Positions 23,831 through 32,346 of a stretch of 64,000 nucleotides of DNA are shown in pieces (the stretch's first letter is position 1; every line of letters starts with the position of its first letter). A model generated the notes under the pieces. The model saw only the letters and a list, made by a program, of their open reading frames with translations. It was not told the DNA's origin and ran no database searches. Both the position numbers and the translations under genes were made by a program. The DNA lies in assembly GCA_031366605.1 (NCBI GenBank), contig JANLOO010000037.1, forward strand, positions 1 to 64,000, in the 5' to 3' direction. The DNA is from CALMEC01 sp031366605 (GTDB lineage: Bacteria; Actinomycetota; Thermoleophilia; Miltoncostaeales; Miltoncostaeaceae).

Positions 23831-24412
23831 ATGGGACGCGGACAACAGGAGAAGCTCTGGCGCTATACGTCGCTGGTGCGCTTGTGGTCGTGGGCGCTCA
23901 TCGGGGTCGGCGGCGCCATGTTGCTCGTGGGCGCCGGGCTGCAGGCGGGGTCTGCGACCGGGTTGTCGGCCACGTGGGTCGGCGTCGCCGTGGCGGTCAG
24001 CGGGCTGACCGGATCGGTGTTCTATCCGCTGTTGCGTATGTGGCTGCGCAAGACCGCACCGTCCGGCTACCTGCCGAGGGCGACGCGCCTGAGTGGACCG
24101 CGCCGCCTCGAGGCCGGTCCCGCCGATTGGCGCCGCTGGGGACTTCTGACCGTCGTGTTCCTGTTGATCGGCAGCGCTGCGATGCTGGCGTTTCTGGTCG
24201 GCGTCCTACGCGACAGCGGGCCCGATGGCATCGCCGAAGGGGTGGTCGTCGGGGTGGTCGCCGCGTGGGGCCTGGTGACCCTTGGTGATGCCCGCACCAT
24301 CGAACGGACCGAACACGTCGAAGGGCGCTGCTACTTCGCGGCGGGTGATCGCCCGACCGCAGCCGGCAACCGACTGGTCTGGACACCGGCCGAGCCCCCG
24401 CCTCGGGCGTGA
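23831..24412 (+). CDS. Hypothetical four-segment membrane protein
   Basis: A 193-residue protein with two hydrophobic pairs (about 17-35 and 42-60, then 95-118 and 127-145). They are joined by a basic, Pro/Arg-rich loop (RKTAPSGYLPRATRLSGPRR). The soluble C-terminus is about 45 residues. I do not recognise a family. Start ATG 23831 follows a TACCCT hexamer by 7 nt. It lies on its own before the thioredoxin operon. Confidence 0.65.
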   Translation: MGRGQQEKLWRYTSLVRLWSWALIGVGGAMLLVGAGLQAGSATGLSATWVGVAVAVSGLTGSVFYPLLRMWLRKTAPSGYLPRATRLSGPRRLEAGPADWRRWGLLTVVFLLIGSAAMLAFLVGVLRDSGPDGIAEGVVVGVVAAWGLVTLGDARTIERTEHVEGRCYFAAGDRPTAAGNRLVWTPAEPPPRA

Positions 24413-24462
24413 CGTCAGACCGCCGACCCGGCACGAATTCGCGGCTGACCCGCTCTGCTAGG

Positions 24463-24478
24463 ATACCCCGCAGGGTAT
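24463..24478. promoter_or_regulatory. CsoR/CstR-type palindromic operator
   Basis: ATACCC-CGCA-GGGTAT is a 16-bp inverted repeat with 6-bp arms and a GC-rich centre, the look of CsoR-family operators (ATACCC...GGGTAT). It lies 30 bp upstream of the trxB start and overlaps TAGGAT (24459-24464), a possible -10. The last gene of the operon encodes a CsoR-family repressor, so negative autoregulation is likely. Confidence 0.75.
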
Positions 24479-24508
24479 ATACACCCCCGTCCCGCTTCGG
24501 AGGTTGAT

Positions 24509-25450
24509 TTGTCGATACACAAGGTCATCATCATCGGATCAGGTCCCGCCGGGCTCACCGCCGCGATCTATGCGGCGCGCGCCAACTTGGCGCCGCTGAT
24601 GTTCGAGGGCTATGGCGCCGGCGGCCAGCTGATGCTGACGACCGATGTCGAGAACTACCCCGGGTTCCCGATGGGCGTCCAGGGGCCCGAGATGATGCAG
24701 GCGTTCCGCGATCAGGCCGAGCGGTTCGGCACCGAGATCGTCACGGTCGACGTGACCAAGGTCGACTTCTCCTCGCGCCCCTTCGGTGTCTGGGTCGGCG
24801 ACGAAGAACACCGCGCCGAGTCCGTCATCGTCGCGACCGGGGCGTCGGCCCGTTGGCTCGGCCTGGACAGCGAGGAGCGTCTGCGCGGCCACGGCGTATC
24901 GTCGTGCGCGACGTGCGACGGGTTCTTCTTCAAGGACCAGAAGATGGTCGTCGTGGGTGGCGGGGACTCCGCGGCAGAAGAGGCCCTGTACCTGTCGCGC
25001 ATCGGCTCACACGTGACCCTGGTCCATCGCCGTGACCACCTGCGCGCCTCCAAGATCATGGCCGACCGCGTCCTGGCAAACGACAAGATCACCGTTCGCT
25101 GGAACGCCGACGTGGACGAGGTGCTGGGCGACGGCAAGGTCAGCGCCGTCCGCGTCCGCGACACGGTCACCGGCGACACCGAGGACATCCCGACCGCGGC
25201 GATGTTCGTCGCGATCGGACACACCCCCAACACCGAACTGTTCGTCGGCCAGCTCGACCTGGACCCCGCCGGCTACATCGTGGGCGACGGAACCCGCACC
25301 AACGTCGAGGGCGTCTTCGTCTGCGGCGACGTCCAAGACCACGTCTACCGTCAGGCCATCACCGCCGCCGGCAGCGGCTGCATGGCGGCCATCGATGCCG
25401 AACGCTGGCTCGAGGCCCCCGTCCACCAGACCGCCGGCGCATCGGCATAA
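24509..25450 (+). CDS. trxB: Thioredoxin reductase
   Basis: A 313-residue FAD/NADPH disulfide reductase that keeps thioredoxin reduced. It has the FAD-binding IIIGSGPAGLTAAIYAARA, the redox-active CATC in SSCATCDGFFF (about 134-137), the NADPH-binding GGGDSAAEEA, and the C-terminal FAD motif VFVCGDVQDHVYRQAITAAGSGC. The TTG start is supported by CGGAGG 5 nt upstream. It leads an operon with trxA, an FmdB-type zinc ribbon and a CsoR-family repressor, under the palindrome at 24463. Confidence 0.95.
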   Translation: MSIHKVIIIGSGPAGLTAAIYAARANLAPLMFEGYGAGGQLMLTTDVENYPGFPMGVQGPEMMQAFRDQAERFGTEIVTVDVTKVDFSSRPFGVWVGDEEHRAESVIVATGASARWLGLDSEERLRGHGVSSCATCDGFFFKDQKMVVVGGGDSAAEEALYLSRIGSHVTLVHRRDHLRASKIMADRVLANDKITVRWNADVDEVLGDGKVSAVRVRDTVTGDTEDIPTAAMFVAIGHTPNTELFVGQLDLDPAGYIVGDGTRTNVEGVFVCGDVQDHVYRQAITAAGSGCMAAIDAERWLEAPVHQTAGASA

Positions 25451-25474
25451 CCCATCGCACGTAAAGGAATCGAA

Positions 25475-25795
25475 ATGGCAGACAACGTGGTCGAGATCAC
25501 GACCGACAACTTCCAGGGCACGGTGCTCGAGAACGAGAAGCCGGTGCTGATCGACTTCTGGGCCGAGTGGTGTGGCCCGTGCCGCATGATCGGCCCGGTC
25601 ATCGAAGAGATCGCCGCCGCACACGACGAGATCGTCGTCGGCAAGGTCGACATCGATGCCCACCCCGCCCTCGCGCAGCGCTACGGCATCACCGGCATCC
25701 CGTTCATCGGCCTGTTCCAGAACGGCATCCTGTCCAAGCAGGCCGTCGGAGCGATGCCACGGGCGATGCTCGAGCAGAAGCTCGGGCTGGTGTAG
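25475..25795 (+). CDS. trxA: Thioredoxin
   Basis: A 106-residue thioredoxin with the WCGPC active site (about 33-37) and the cis-proline loop GITGIPFIGLF. Thioredoxin usually has IPT; here the residue after Pro is Phe, which can alter substrate preference. AAAGGA lies before the ATG. It sits 24 nt after its reductase, so the two form a complete disulfide-reducing pair, regulated together by the CsoR/CstR-like protein at the end of the operon. Confidence 0.93.
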   Translation: MADNVVEITTDNFQGTVLENEKPVLIDFWAEWCGPCRMIGPVIEEIAAAHDEIVVGKVDIDAHPALAQRYGITGIPFIGLFQNGILSKQAVGAMPRAMLEQKLGLV

Positions 25796-25805
25796 GGACC
25801 ATACG

Positions 25806-26030
25806 ATGCCGACCTACGATCTGGTCTGTGACACCTGCGAGCACGGGTTCGAGACGTTCCGTCAGGGTTTTCTGCGTGACGAGGACCGCGTCTGCCCGGA
25901 ATGCGGCACCACCGACGTGCGGCAGCTGATCACCGGGTTCATCACCGCGCGCCCCACGCGGGTCGCGGCGCCGGCCAACGTCCAGCACGTCGGCGGCGGA
26001 TGTTGCGGCGGCGGCTGCGGGGGTCATTGA
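25806..26030 (+). CDS. FmdB-type zinc-ribbon protein with a C-terminal CC/C motif
   Basis: A 74-residue protein starting MPTYDLVCDTCEHGFE, the FmdB regulatory-protein zinc ribbon: CxxC at residues 8-11, and CPEC some 20 residues later. After a short linker it ends GGGCCGGGCGGH, a Gly/Cys tail that could bind metal or persulfide sulfur. The role of FmdB proteins is poorly known; formamidase and cofactor loci are common contexts. The stop overlaps the TTG of the repressor gene. Confidence 0.8.
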   Translation: MPTYDLVCDTCEHGFETFRQGFLRDEDRVCPECGTTDVRQLITGFITARPTRVAAPANVQHVGGGCCGGGCGGH

Positions 26031-26311
26031 CCATCGCCACGCAGGCCCCGCAGACCCGTGAGCAACTCGTCGCCCGTCTGCGCCGCGCGGAGGGACAGCT
26101 GCGCGGCGTCCAGCGCATGTTGGGCGAGGACGCCGAATGCCGTGACGTGCTGGCGCAACTTGCGGCGGTCAAGGCGGCCGTGGACCAGGTCGGCCTGCTG
26201 CTCATCACCGAGCGCTTGCGCTCATGCGTGACCGCCGGGGACGACGGCTGTGCGGATGACTTCGAGCAAGCCGTCGCCACGTTCCTACGCCACGCGACGC
26301 TGTCCCACTGA
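26027..26311 (+). CDS. CsoR/FrmR-family repressor, CstR-like (persulfide-type) ligand residues
   Basis: A 94-residue all-helical DUF156 repressor. The core is RLRRAEGQLRGVQRML, then ECRDVLAQLAAVKAAVDQ, then LLITERLRSCV. Copper-sensing CsoR uses Cys-His-Cys. Here the cysteines are Cys38 and Cys67, and the His position, four residues before the second Cys, is Arg63. Two Cys without the His is the pattern of CstR, which senses per/polysulfides. A third cysteine is Cys75. TTG 26027 overlaps the fmdB stop. It probably represses the trx operon through the 24463 palindrome. Confidence 0.85.
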   Translation: MTIATQAPQTREQLVARLRRAEGQLRGVQRMLGEDAECRDVLAQLAAVKAAVDQVGLLLITERLRSCVTAGDDGCADDFEQAVATFLRHATLSH

Positions 26312-26320
26312 CCCCGCGGT

Positions 26321-27004
26321 TCAGTCGACGAACGACACAAGTGACCGAAGGCTCGTGATCCGCTCGGCGTCATCGTCGCTCCCGCGGCCCGAGCGATCGA
26401 TCAGCACGGCGCGCAGACCCGCCGCCTGCGCTCCGCGGATGTCTCGCTCCAGGTCATCCCCGACGTGGACGACTTGGGCGGGCTCAAGGCCGAGCGCCTC
26501 GAGTGCCTGACGGAAGATCCGTGTGTCCGGTTTTCGCGCCCCGACGACCGCGCTGACGCTGACCGTGACGAAACGTTGCAGGACACCAAGTTGTGCGAGG
26601 ACCGCGGGCAACGAGCAATCCCAGTTGCTGACGACCGCGCAGCGAACCCCGCGCGACGCCAGCTCGTCGAGCGTCGGGAGCACATCGTCGAAGACCACGT
26701 AGCGCAGCGCCCCGTTCAGGATCTCGGTCGCAACGCCCACGGGTGGCGACGATGGCAAGGCCCGCGCGAACGTCGCTGCGCACCGCGCACGCAGTTGTTT
26801 GAGGCCGGCTGCGTCGCGCCCCAGATCCTGGTTGCGCCGGTAAAAGTCAACCTCGGCACGAAACGCCGCCGCGACGGTCCCCGCGTCGTGGGAATAACCC
26901 GATCGTTCGAGATCGCGCTGCAGACGCGCGACCGGATCGTCCAGCTCAAGCAACGTGCCGTAGGCATCGAAGAACACCGCCCTGGGAAGCGTGTCGGCAG
27001 CCAC
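26321..27004 (-). CDS. HAD-family hydrolase (HDHD3/DREG-2-like)
   Basis: A 227-residue HAD hydrolase. Motif I is FFDAYGTLL, motif II is VVSNWD, motif III the Lys of GARKPDTRIF, and motif IV HVGDDLERDIRGAQAAG. The cap is the helical C1 type. Members are phosphatases on small metabolites. I chose GTG 27004 since no in-frame ATG exists at a sensible site; GAGG lies about 8 nt before it. It converges on the trx operon with a 9-nt gap. Confidence 0.8.
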   Translation of the reverse strand: MAADTLPRAVFFDAYGTLLELDDPVARLQRDLERSGYSHDAGTVAAAFRAEVDFYRRNQDLGRDAAGLKQLRARCAATFARALPSSPPVGVATEILNGALRYVVFDDVLPTLDELASRGVRCAVVSNWDCSLPAVLAQLGVLQRFVTVSVSAVVGARKPDTRIFRQALEALGLEPAQVVHVGDDLERDIRGAQAAGLRAVLIDRSGRGSDDDAERITSLRSLVSFVD

Positions 27005-27099
27005 GTTCCCATCCTCGCAGGCGTACCCACCTGAGGTCGGCAAACGGGGGTCCGGCGCTATACTCGTCGGCGTTTGGCGGCCTTTTCGGGAGGAGTCGG

Positions 27100-27564
27100 G
27101 TGCGCATCACGCGTCGCCGCGCGATTGGCGTCACCGTCGGTGTGGTCGTGCTCGCTGCGCTCTGGACTCCGTCGTTCGTCGCCCGTACGTACACGACCTC
27201 CGCACAACCCATCGACTTCCTCTCCCGCCCGGACAAGGGATGGCGTTTTCTCTATGACACCGTGCGTCTTTCGCGACACGCAAAGTTGGGATCAGACGAA
27301 CCGGCGCTGCAGCGGGCGCGGCAGGTGTGGCCGCGGGCTGAGTCGGTCGAACTGGTCTACCTGGTGCGGCCTGTGACCGTCCCCGTCGCCGCCGGTGGGC
27401 TGACCGCGCCGCTCGCCGCACGCACAGTGCGTCCCCGCACCCGCCTGACCTGGTTCGTCCGCGGGCGCATCGGCGGACGCCCCCGACAGATCGTGGGGCT
27501 GCTCGACTTCCGCTCCGGACGGGTCATCTGGGATCTGCGACGCGTCGTGCGGAGGGCAGCATGA
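27100..27564 (+). CDS. Hypothetical single-pass membrane protein upstream of PBP1A
   Basis: A 154-residue protein with a basic N-terminus and one membrane segment (about 9-25), then a soluble outer domain rich in Arg and Val. No known domain is recognised. GTG 27100 has GGGAGGAG upstream, and TATACT (27059-27064) is a good -10. The stop overlaps the PBP1A start (ATGA), so the protein is made together with the peptidoglycan synthase and may act with it at the cell surface. The functional link is inference. Confidence 0.65.
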   Translation: MRITRRRAIGVTVGVVVLAALWTPSFVARTYTTSAQPIDFLSRPDKGWRFLYDTVRLSRHAKLGSDEPALQRARQVWPRAESVELVYLVRPVTVPVAAGGLTAPLAARTVRPRTRLTWFVRGRIGGRPRQIVGLLDFRSGRVIWDLRRVVRRAA

Positions 27565-29723
27565 GCTTGATGGCACGCAACCGCCGCAAGAAACGCCACG
27601 ACCTGCGCCGGGTGCTCTACGCCTGCGCGGGTGGACTGATCGGCGCGAGCACCCTGGTCGCCGCGCACTCGTACACGCTGGTTCGTGACTCCCTGCGCGC
27701 GGAGGAATGCGACGCCATCAAGCTCGGACAGAACACCAAGGTCTACGACCGCAACGGGCGCCTGCTCTCGACGATCGCCGCCGAGAACAACCGTGACCCG
27801 ATCTTCTACGACGATATGCCCACGTTCCTGATCGACGCCACCGTCGCGATCGAGGACAAGAAGTTCTTCTCGCACAACGGCATCGACTACAAGCGGATCG
27901 CGGGCGCCGCGGTCAAGGACGTCGGGGGCACTGGGAGCGGCCGCCAGGGCGGGTCGACCATCACGATGCAGCTGATGAAGAACCTGTGCCACCCGACGGA
28001 GGGGCGCAACATCTCGGTCAAGCTGACCGAGGCCTATCTGGCCAAGGGCTTCGAGAAGAAGTACTCCAAGAAGACGATCATGCAGCGCTACCTCAACAGC
28101 GTCTTCTACGGCAATAACGCGATCGGCGTCCAGGCGGCGTCCCTGACCTATTTCGACCGACCCGCCGCCAAGCTCTCGCTGCCGCAAGCGGCCCTGCTGG
28201 CGGGTATGCCGCAGGCGCCCTCGGACTACAACCCGTTCCGTCATCAGGCGGCGGCCCTCGCGCGGCGCAACCTGGTGCTCGACGAGATGGTCAAGGAGGG
28301 GTACATCACCGCCGACCGCGCCGCCCAGGCCAAGCCGGCCGGATTGGGGCTCAAGCGCGGGAGCGCCTTCAAACTCAAGCGCGAGGGCTACTACGTCGAC
28401 TACGTCCAGCAGATCCTCGAGGCGAGCCTTGGGAAGAACGGACGCACGAAGGTCCAGAACGGCGGATTCAAAGTCGAGACCACGATCGATCCGAAGCTTC
28501 AGGCAGCCGCCCGCAGCGCGATGCGCGGTGTCCTCGACGCGAAATACCACGGCTTCGATGCACCATCGTCCGCCATCGTGATGCTCGACCCCAAGACGGG
28601 ATACGTGCTCGCGATGGCGTCGAGCGAGGAGTACAGCACCAAACGACAGTTCAACGTCGCGGGACCGCAGGCGCTCCGGCGTGCCGGATCGACGTTCAAG
28701 ACCTTCGTCTTGACGACGGCCATTGAGCAGGGGATCAGCCCCAACACCCGCTACTTCAGCAAGTCACCGCTCAAGGTTGCCGGTCCCGGTTGCCCCGGGC
28801 AGGACCCGAGCTATGCGGTGCAAACGTATAGCCGCAAGGGTGGCGGCATGAAGACGATCCAGCAGGCCACCGTCACCTCGGACAACAGCATCTACGCCCA
28901 GATCACGTGCGATGTCACACCGCGCGCGGTCTACGACACGATCCGGAAGTTGGGGATCACATCGCTGATCCCCCAGGATCAATACAACGTCTCACTGGGC
29001 CTCGGCTCACCGAATCGCGGGGTCAGCGTGCTGGAGATGGCGCGGTCCTACGCCCCACTCGTCAACGGTGGCTACCGAATCAAGCCGCTTCCCATGACGA
29101 GGCTCCTTCGGCCGGATGGGAAGGTCATCAAGTTCAAACCGAAGCGCACTCGGGTGATTTCGGACGGAGTGGCCGCCGAGGTCACCAAGATCCTTCGCGC
29201 AAACGTCATCGGCGGCACGGGCACGACCGCCAATCTCCCGAACGTGCCCGTGGCCGGAAAGACCGGAACCGTTGACGAGTTCAAGGACGCCTGGTTCGTC
29301 GGCTACACACCGAAGTACGTCACTGCGGTCTGGGTCGGATACCCGGACGCTCAGCGTTCGATGCCCGGCGTCGCCGGCGGAACGCTCCCGGCCAGCATCT
29401 GGCGCCGGTTCATGGATGTCGTGACAGCCGGTGAATCCGGCGAGGCCTTCCCGACACCGAAAACTCCGGCGATCTTCAAGCCGTTCTCCAGCTACTGGAC
29501 GCGCCAGGCGTCGGCCCTCGCGGCCGCCGCGACCAAGGTGAAGGCCGATGCCGCGGCCAAGGCCAAAGCCGCGGCCGACAAGGCCAAGGGAGACGCGAAC
29601 GGTGATGGCATTCCCGACACGCCGGGCGCGCCGCTGCCACCGGTCACTCCACCGACGACCACACCTCCACCGGCGACGACACCCCCGACGACGACACCCC
29701 CACCGACAACGACGACCCCATAG
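27561..29723 (+). CDS. Bifunctional class A penicillin-binding protein (PBP1A-like)
   Basis: A 720-residue peptidoglycan glycosyltransferase/transpeptidase. One membrane segment (17-37) precedes the GT51 domain with catalytic Glu98 in VAIEDKKFFSHNG and QGGSTITMQL. The transpeptidase motifs are STFK (Ser377, Lys380), SDN (440-442) and KTGT (567-570). The C-terminal tail has an Ala/Lys-rich helix (505-595), a calcium-loop-like DANGDGIPD and a Pro/Thr repeat tail that may span the wall. It polymerises lipid II and cross-links the strands. Confidence 0.95.
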   Translation: MSLMARNRRKKRHDLRRVLYACAGGLIGASTLVAAHSYTLVRDSLRAEECDAIKLGQNTKVYDRNGRLLSTIAAENNRDPIFYDDMPTFLIDATVAIEDKKFFSHNGIDYKRIAGAAVKDVGGTGSGRQGGSTITMQLMKNLCHPTEGRNISVKLTEAYLAKGFEKKYSKKTIMQRYLNSVFYGNNAIGVQAASLTYFDRPAAKLSLPQAALLAGMPQAPSDYNPFRHQAAALARRNLVLDEMVKEGYITADRAAQAKPAGLGLKRGSAFKLKREGYYVDYVQQILEASLGKNGRTKVQNGGFKVETTIDPKLQAAARSAMRGVLDAKYHGFDAPSSAIVMLDPKTGYVLAMASSEEYSTKRQFNVAGPQALRRAGSTFKTFVLTTAIEQGISPNTRYFSKSPLKVAGPGCPGQDPSYAVQTYSRKGGGMKTIQQATVTSDNSIYAQITCDVTPRAVYDTIRKLGITSLIPQDQYNVSLGLGSPNRGVSVLEMARSYAPLVNGGYRIKPLPMTRLLRPDGKVIKFKPKRTRVISDGVAAEVTKILRANVIGGTGTTANLPNVPVAGKTGTVDEFKDAWFVGYTPKYVTAVWVGYPDAQRSMPGVAGGTLPASIWRRFMDVVTAGESGEAFPTPKTPAIFKPFSSYWTRQASALAAAATKVKADAAAKAKAAADKAKGDANGDGIPDTPGAPLPPVTPPTTTPPPATTPPTTTPPPTTTTP

Positions 29724-29731
29724 CGGTCGCC

Positions 29732-31435
29732 GTGCAACGGCTCCGTCGACTCGCCGACCGCATCGCCAGTCCGTGGGGCGCCGCGGCGGTCGCGGGACTC
29801 ATCGCCCTGGCGTTCGTGTTGTTCTTGCCCGCGGGCGAGGACGCTGCGGCGCACCTGTACCAAACCCAGCGGTGGAAGGACTGGGGGTGGCAGTTCTGGG
29901 ACAACTTCTGGTACGCGGGCCGGTACAGCCAGATCAACTACAGCCTGCTCTACTACCCGCTCGCAGCGATTCTGGGGACCGCCACGATCGTCTCGGTGTC
30001 GGTCGCAGGCGCCGCGGCGGCGTTCAGCCGGATCATCCATCAGCGCTGGGCGAGCGTCGCGACGTGGCCCTCGGTGGCGTTCGCGTTCTTGGCGCCGCTG
30101 CCGGTGCTGACCGGCACATACCCGTTTCTGCTCGGGCTGGCGCTGGGGCTGGCCGCCCTGGTGGCCCTGCAGGCGGGGCGACGCAAACTGACGCTCGTGC
30201 TCGCCGCGCTGGTCGCGGCCGCGCATCTGCTGGCCCTGCTGCTCTTGATCACGGCCCTGATCGGCATCGCCGCTGCCACCCCTCGTTGGTGGCAACGCCA
30301 CGGGATCCGCACCCTGGCATTCGGGCTCGCGATCGTCGTCGGAGCAGCCGCGTTGCTGTGGCGTGCGTTCAGCACCCCGGGCGGTGAGTACCCGTTCAAC
30401 GTCCTGGACCTGGCCGTCGTGCTCGCCTTCTGCACCGCCGGGTGGCTTCTGGCGCGCGGGCGTCCCGAGCTGCGCGTCTTGCTCGGCATCTTCGGCGTCT
30501 ATGCGGTGCTCGCCGTCACCGCGTTCGCCATCTCGTCACCGATCGGCGCCAACGTCGGACGTCTGCTGCTGTTCATGGGCGCGCCGCTGCTGTTGGTGCC
30601 GCTCGCGGCCAGGGGCTTTCGACCACGTGGTCTGACCATCGCGGTGCTGGCAGGCGCGTTGTTGTGGCAGACATTCCCGGCGGTTGCCGGTCTTCGGACC
30701 GCCAACGCGGCGCGATCCTCCAACGAGGAGTTCTGGTACCCCGTCGAGGCGTTCCTCGCCGCGCACGGCGACCCGAATCATCGGATCGAAGTCGTCGCGA
30801 CCGACCAGCATTGGGAGGCGTTCTTCTTGGCGCGACGCGGCGTCCTGTTGACGCGGGGCTGGTACCGGCAGGACGACTTCCCCGCCAATCAAGATCTGTA
30901 CGGCGAGTTGACCGCCACGAAGTATCTGACGTGGCTCAGCCGCCTGGGCGTGCGATACGTGTTCTTGCCGGACGACAAGCTGGACTACAGCGCACAGGCC
31001 GAAGCGGCGCTGCTACGCATATCGCAGGTGTTGCCGCAGGTGGCCCGCGTCGGTGATTGGTCGGTGTTCGAGGTGCCGAACGCGACACCAATCGCGACGC
31101 CTCCGGATTTGATCGAGGTGCGGAGCATCGACGCCAGGGAGGTGACGTTCGAGGTCAAGCGTGCAGGCAACTACAAGCTGCGGCTGCGCTACACCCCGTA
31201 CTGGCGTGTCATCCGCGGTGAGGCCTGTGTGGCGCCGCGTGAGCCGTGGGCGACCGAGCTTCGCGTCGCCCAACCGGGCACGATCACGCTGCGCTTCGAG
31301 GTCGGCGTCGGCAAGGTCGTCAAGGCGGTGCTGGGACGTCAGGCGGCCTGCGTCGATCCGGCTACGGTGGCCCCTGCCGAGGTGCCCACGAGGGCCCTCC
31401 GAGAGTCCAGTCAAGGTGTGGTTGGAAGTCGTTGA
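29732..31435 (+). CDS. Polytopic membrane protein, GT-C-like, function unknown
   Basis: A 567-residue protein. After a short basic N-terminus come about 10 membrane segments (16-320), with an early conserved-looking outer loop GEDAAAHLYQTQRWKDWGWQFW and an acidic D-A-A-x-H that recalls GT-C enzymes. The C-terminal 240 residues are soluble and extracytoplasmic. GTG 29732 follows the PBP stop by 8 nt, so it shares that operon and may build a surface glycan. The 3' end overlaps the convergent gene by 74 nt. Confidence 0.6.
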   Translation: MQRLRRLADRIASPWGAAAVAGLIALAFVLFLPAGEDAAAHLYQTQRWKDWGWQFWDNFWYAGRYSQINYSLLYYPLAAILGTATIVSVSVAGAAAAFSRIIHQRWASVATWPSVAFAFLAPLPVLTGTYPFLLGLALGLAALVALQAGRRKLTLVLAALVAAAHLLALLLLITALIGIAAATPRWWQRHGIRTLAFGLAIVVGAAALLWRAFSTPGGEYPFNVLDLAVVLAFCTAGWLLARGRPELRVLLGIFGVYAVLAVTAFAISSPIGANVGRLLLFMGAPLLLVPLAARGFRPRGLTIAVLAGALLWQTFPAVAGLRTANAARSSNEEFWYPVEAFLAAHGDPNHRIEVVATDQHWEAFFLARRGVLLTRGWYRQDDFPANQDLYGELTATKYLTWLSRLGVRYVFLPDDKLDYSAQAEAALLRISQVLPQVARVGDWSVFEVPNATPIATPPDLIEVRSIDAREVTFEVKRAGNYKLRLRYTPYWRVIRGEACVAPREPWATELRVAQPGTITLRFEVGVGKVVKAVLGRQAACVDPATVAPAEVPTRALRESSQGVVGSR

Positions 31436-32093
31436 CGAAGAGCGCCCACAACATCCACGCGATGATCGAAACGACGCCGAAGAACGCGCTCGCGCGGTAG
31501 ATCGTCAAGGCGAATGCGTTGCCGGTGGTCTTGCGAAGCCACGGCCACAGGGGATCCTTGGGCGCGACCTCCGCCTCGAAGTAGGCCGTCGTCAGCACCC
31601 GCCAGCGGGTCACGAGCCAGCCGGCCCAGAACAAATCCCACGCCCCGCCCAGGGACGTGTAGTAGGCGATCGCGTCCTTGCGGCGTCCTGCTTCGCCGAC
31701 GTATTGCCAGACGTCCAGGTGCGCGTGCCAGTCGGTCAGTGGCCAGAACAACATCACCCCGACCGAGTCGAGCGTGTCCGAGAGCACATGCGCCCACCCG
31801 CCGATCAGAAATGACACGGCCCACAACTTCTGCTTGGACAACAGCAGGATGACCAGCGCGACGACGATCGGGAAGATCAGCGTGTGCGTGAACCCCACGC
31901 CGGGAAACCCGCGGTGCAGCTGCACGGGGTCGCTGACGAGCTCCTTGTCGCCCGCGAAGTCGAGCCCGTACACGGCCCACTTGGTGAACAGGTCGGGTGA
32001 GTAACTGCCCAGGATGCAGAACGGCACGCTGATCGCGACGCCCAGGTGCGCCTTGATCAGATACGGCTCGATGTCGTGGGCGGCCCAACTCAC
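31362..32093 (-). CDS. YdjM-like membrane-bound metal-dependent hydrolase family protein
   Basis: A 243-residue membrane protein of the YdjM (PF04307) family. It has AAHDIEPYLIKAHLG, FCILGSYSPDLFTKW, GFTHTLIFPIVVAL, and GGWAHVLSDTLDSVGVMLFWPLTDWHAHL. The conserved His/Asp residues (H-x-x-SDT) would bind metal at the membrane. Biological activity is not established for the family. GTG 32093 overlaps the small gene upstream. It overlaps the convergent membrane-protein gene by 74 nt. Confidence 0.75.
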   Translation of the reverse strand: MSWAAHDIEPYLIKAHLGVAISVPFCILGSYSPDLFTKWAVYGLDFAGDKELVSDPVQLHRGFPGVGFTHTLIFPIVVALVILLLSKQKLWAVSFLIGGWAHVLSDTLDSVGVMLFWPLTDWHAHLDVWQYVGEAGRRKDAIAYYTSLGGAWDLFWAGWLVTRWRVLTTAYFEAEVAPKDPLWPWLRKTTGNAFALTIYRASAFFGVVSIIAWMLWALFVNDFQPHLDWTLGGPSWAPRQGPP

Positions 32094-32296
32094 GTGAAGC
32101 GGCCCAGGATCTTCGGCGCCAACGCAGTCACGATCAACACGAACACGATCGACTCCTGGAATCCCAGCAGGAACGCCGGTGGGTATGCCACGCCCAGCCC
32201 GATGTAGATCGCGCCCGCCACCAACCAGTAGACAACGGCCGCGCGCCCCGATCGGGCAGGTGTGGGCGCATCAGTGGCGGGCGGCTGCTCGGGCAT
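32090..32296 (-). CDS. Small two-segment membrane protein
   Basis: A 68-residue protein: a Pro/Ala-rich start (MPEQPPATDAPTPARSGRA), then two hydrophobic segments (about 22-42 and 47-60). TACAGT (minus strand, 32304-32309) sits exactly 7 nt before the ATG with no Shine-Dalgarno, so it is probably leaderless. The stop overlaps the GTG of the YdjM-like gene. No family recognised. Confidence 0.55.
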   Translation of the reverse strand: MPEQPPATDAPTPARSGRAAVVYWLVAGAIYIGLGVAYPPAFLLGFQESIVFVLIVTALAPKILGRFT

Positions 32297-32303
32297 CGGC
32301 GGC

Positions 32304-32309
32304 ACTGTA
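32304..32309 (-). promoter_or_regulatory. -10-like element (leaderless) of the YdjM operon
   Basis: TACAGT on the minus strand ends 7 nt before ATG 32296. On the plus strand TACGGT (32332-32337) lies 9 nt before ATG 32347, so both divergent genes may be leaderless. Confidence 0.45.
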
Positions 32310-32346
32310 GCGATCGCGCCTGCATGCGGAGTACGGTGCGTCGCCG

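Noticed and set aside
24463..26311. Copper regulation (classical CsoR) of the trx operon
   Set aside because: The histidine ligand of copper CsoR is replaced by Arg63, and no copper ATPase or chaperone gene is adjacent. A persulfide-type sensor fits better, although nickel or aldehyde sensing cannot be excluded.
29640..29722. Short tandem repeats that could be taken for a CRISPR-like or satellite array
   Set aside because: They are in-frame Pro/Thr codons of the PBP1A tail. There are no spacers and no unit long enough for CRISPR.
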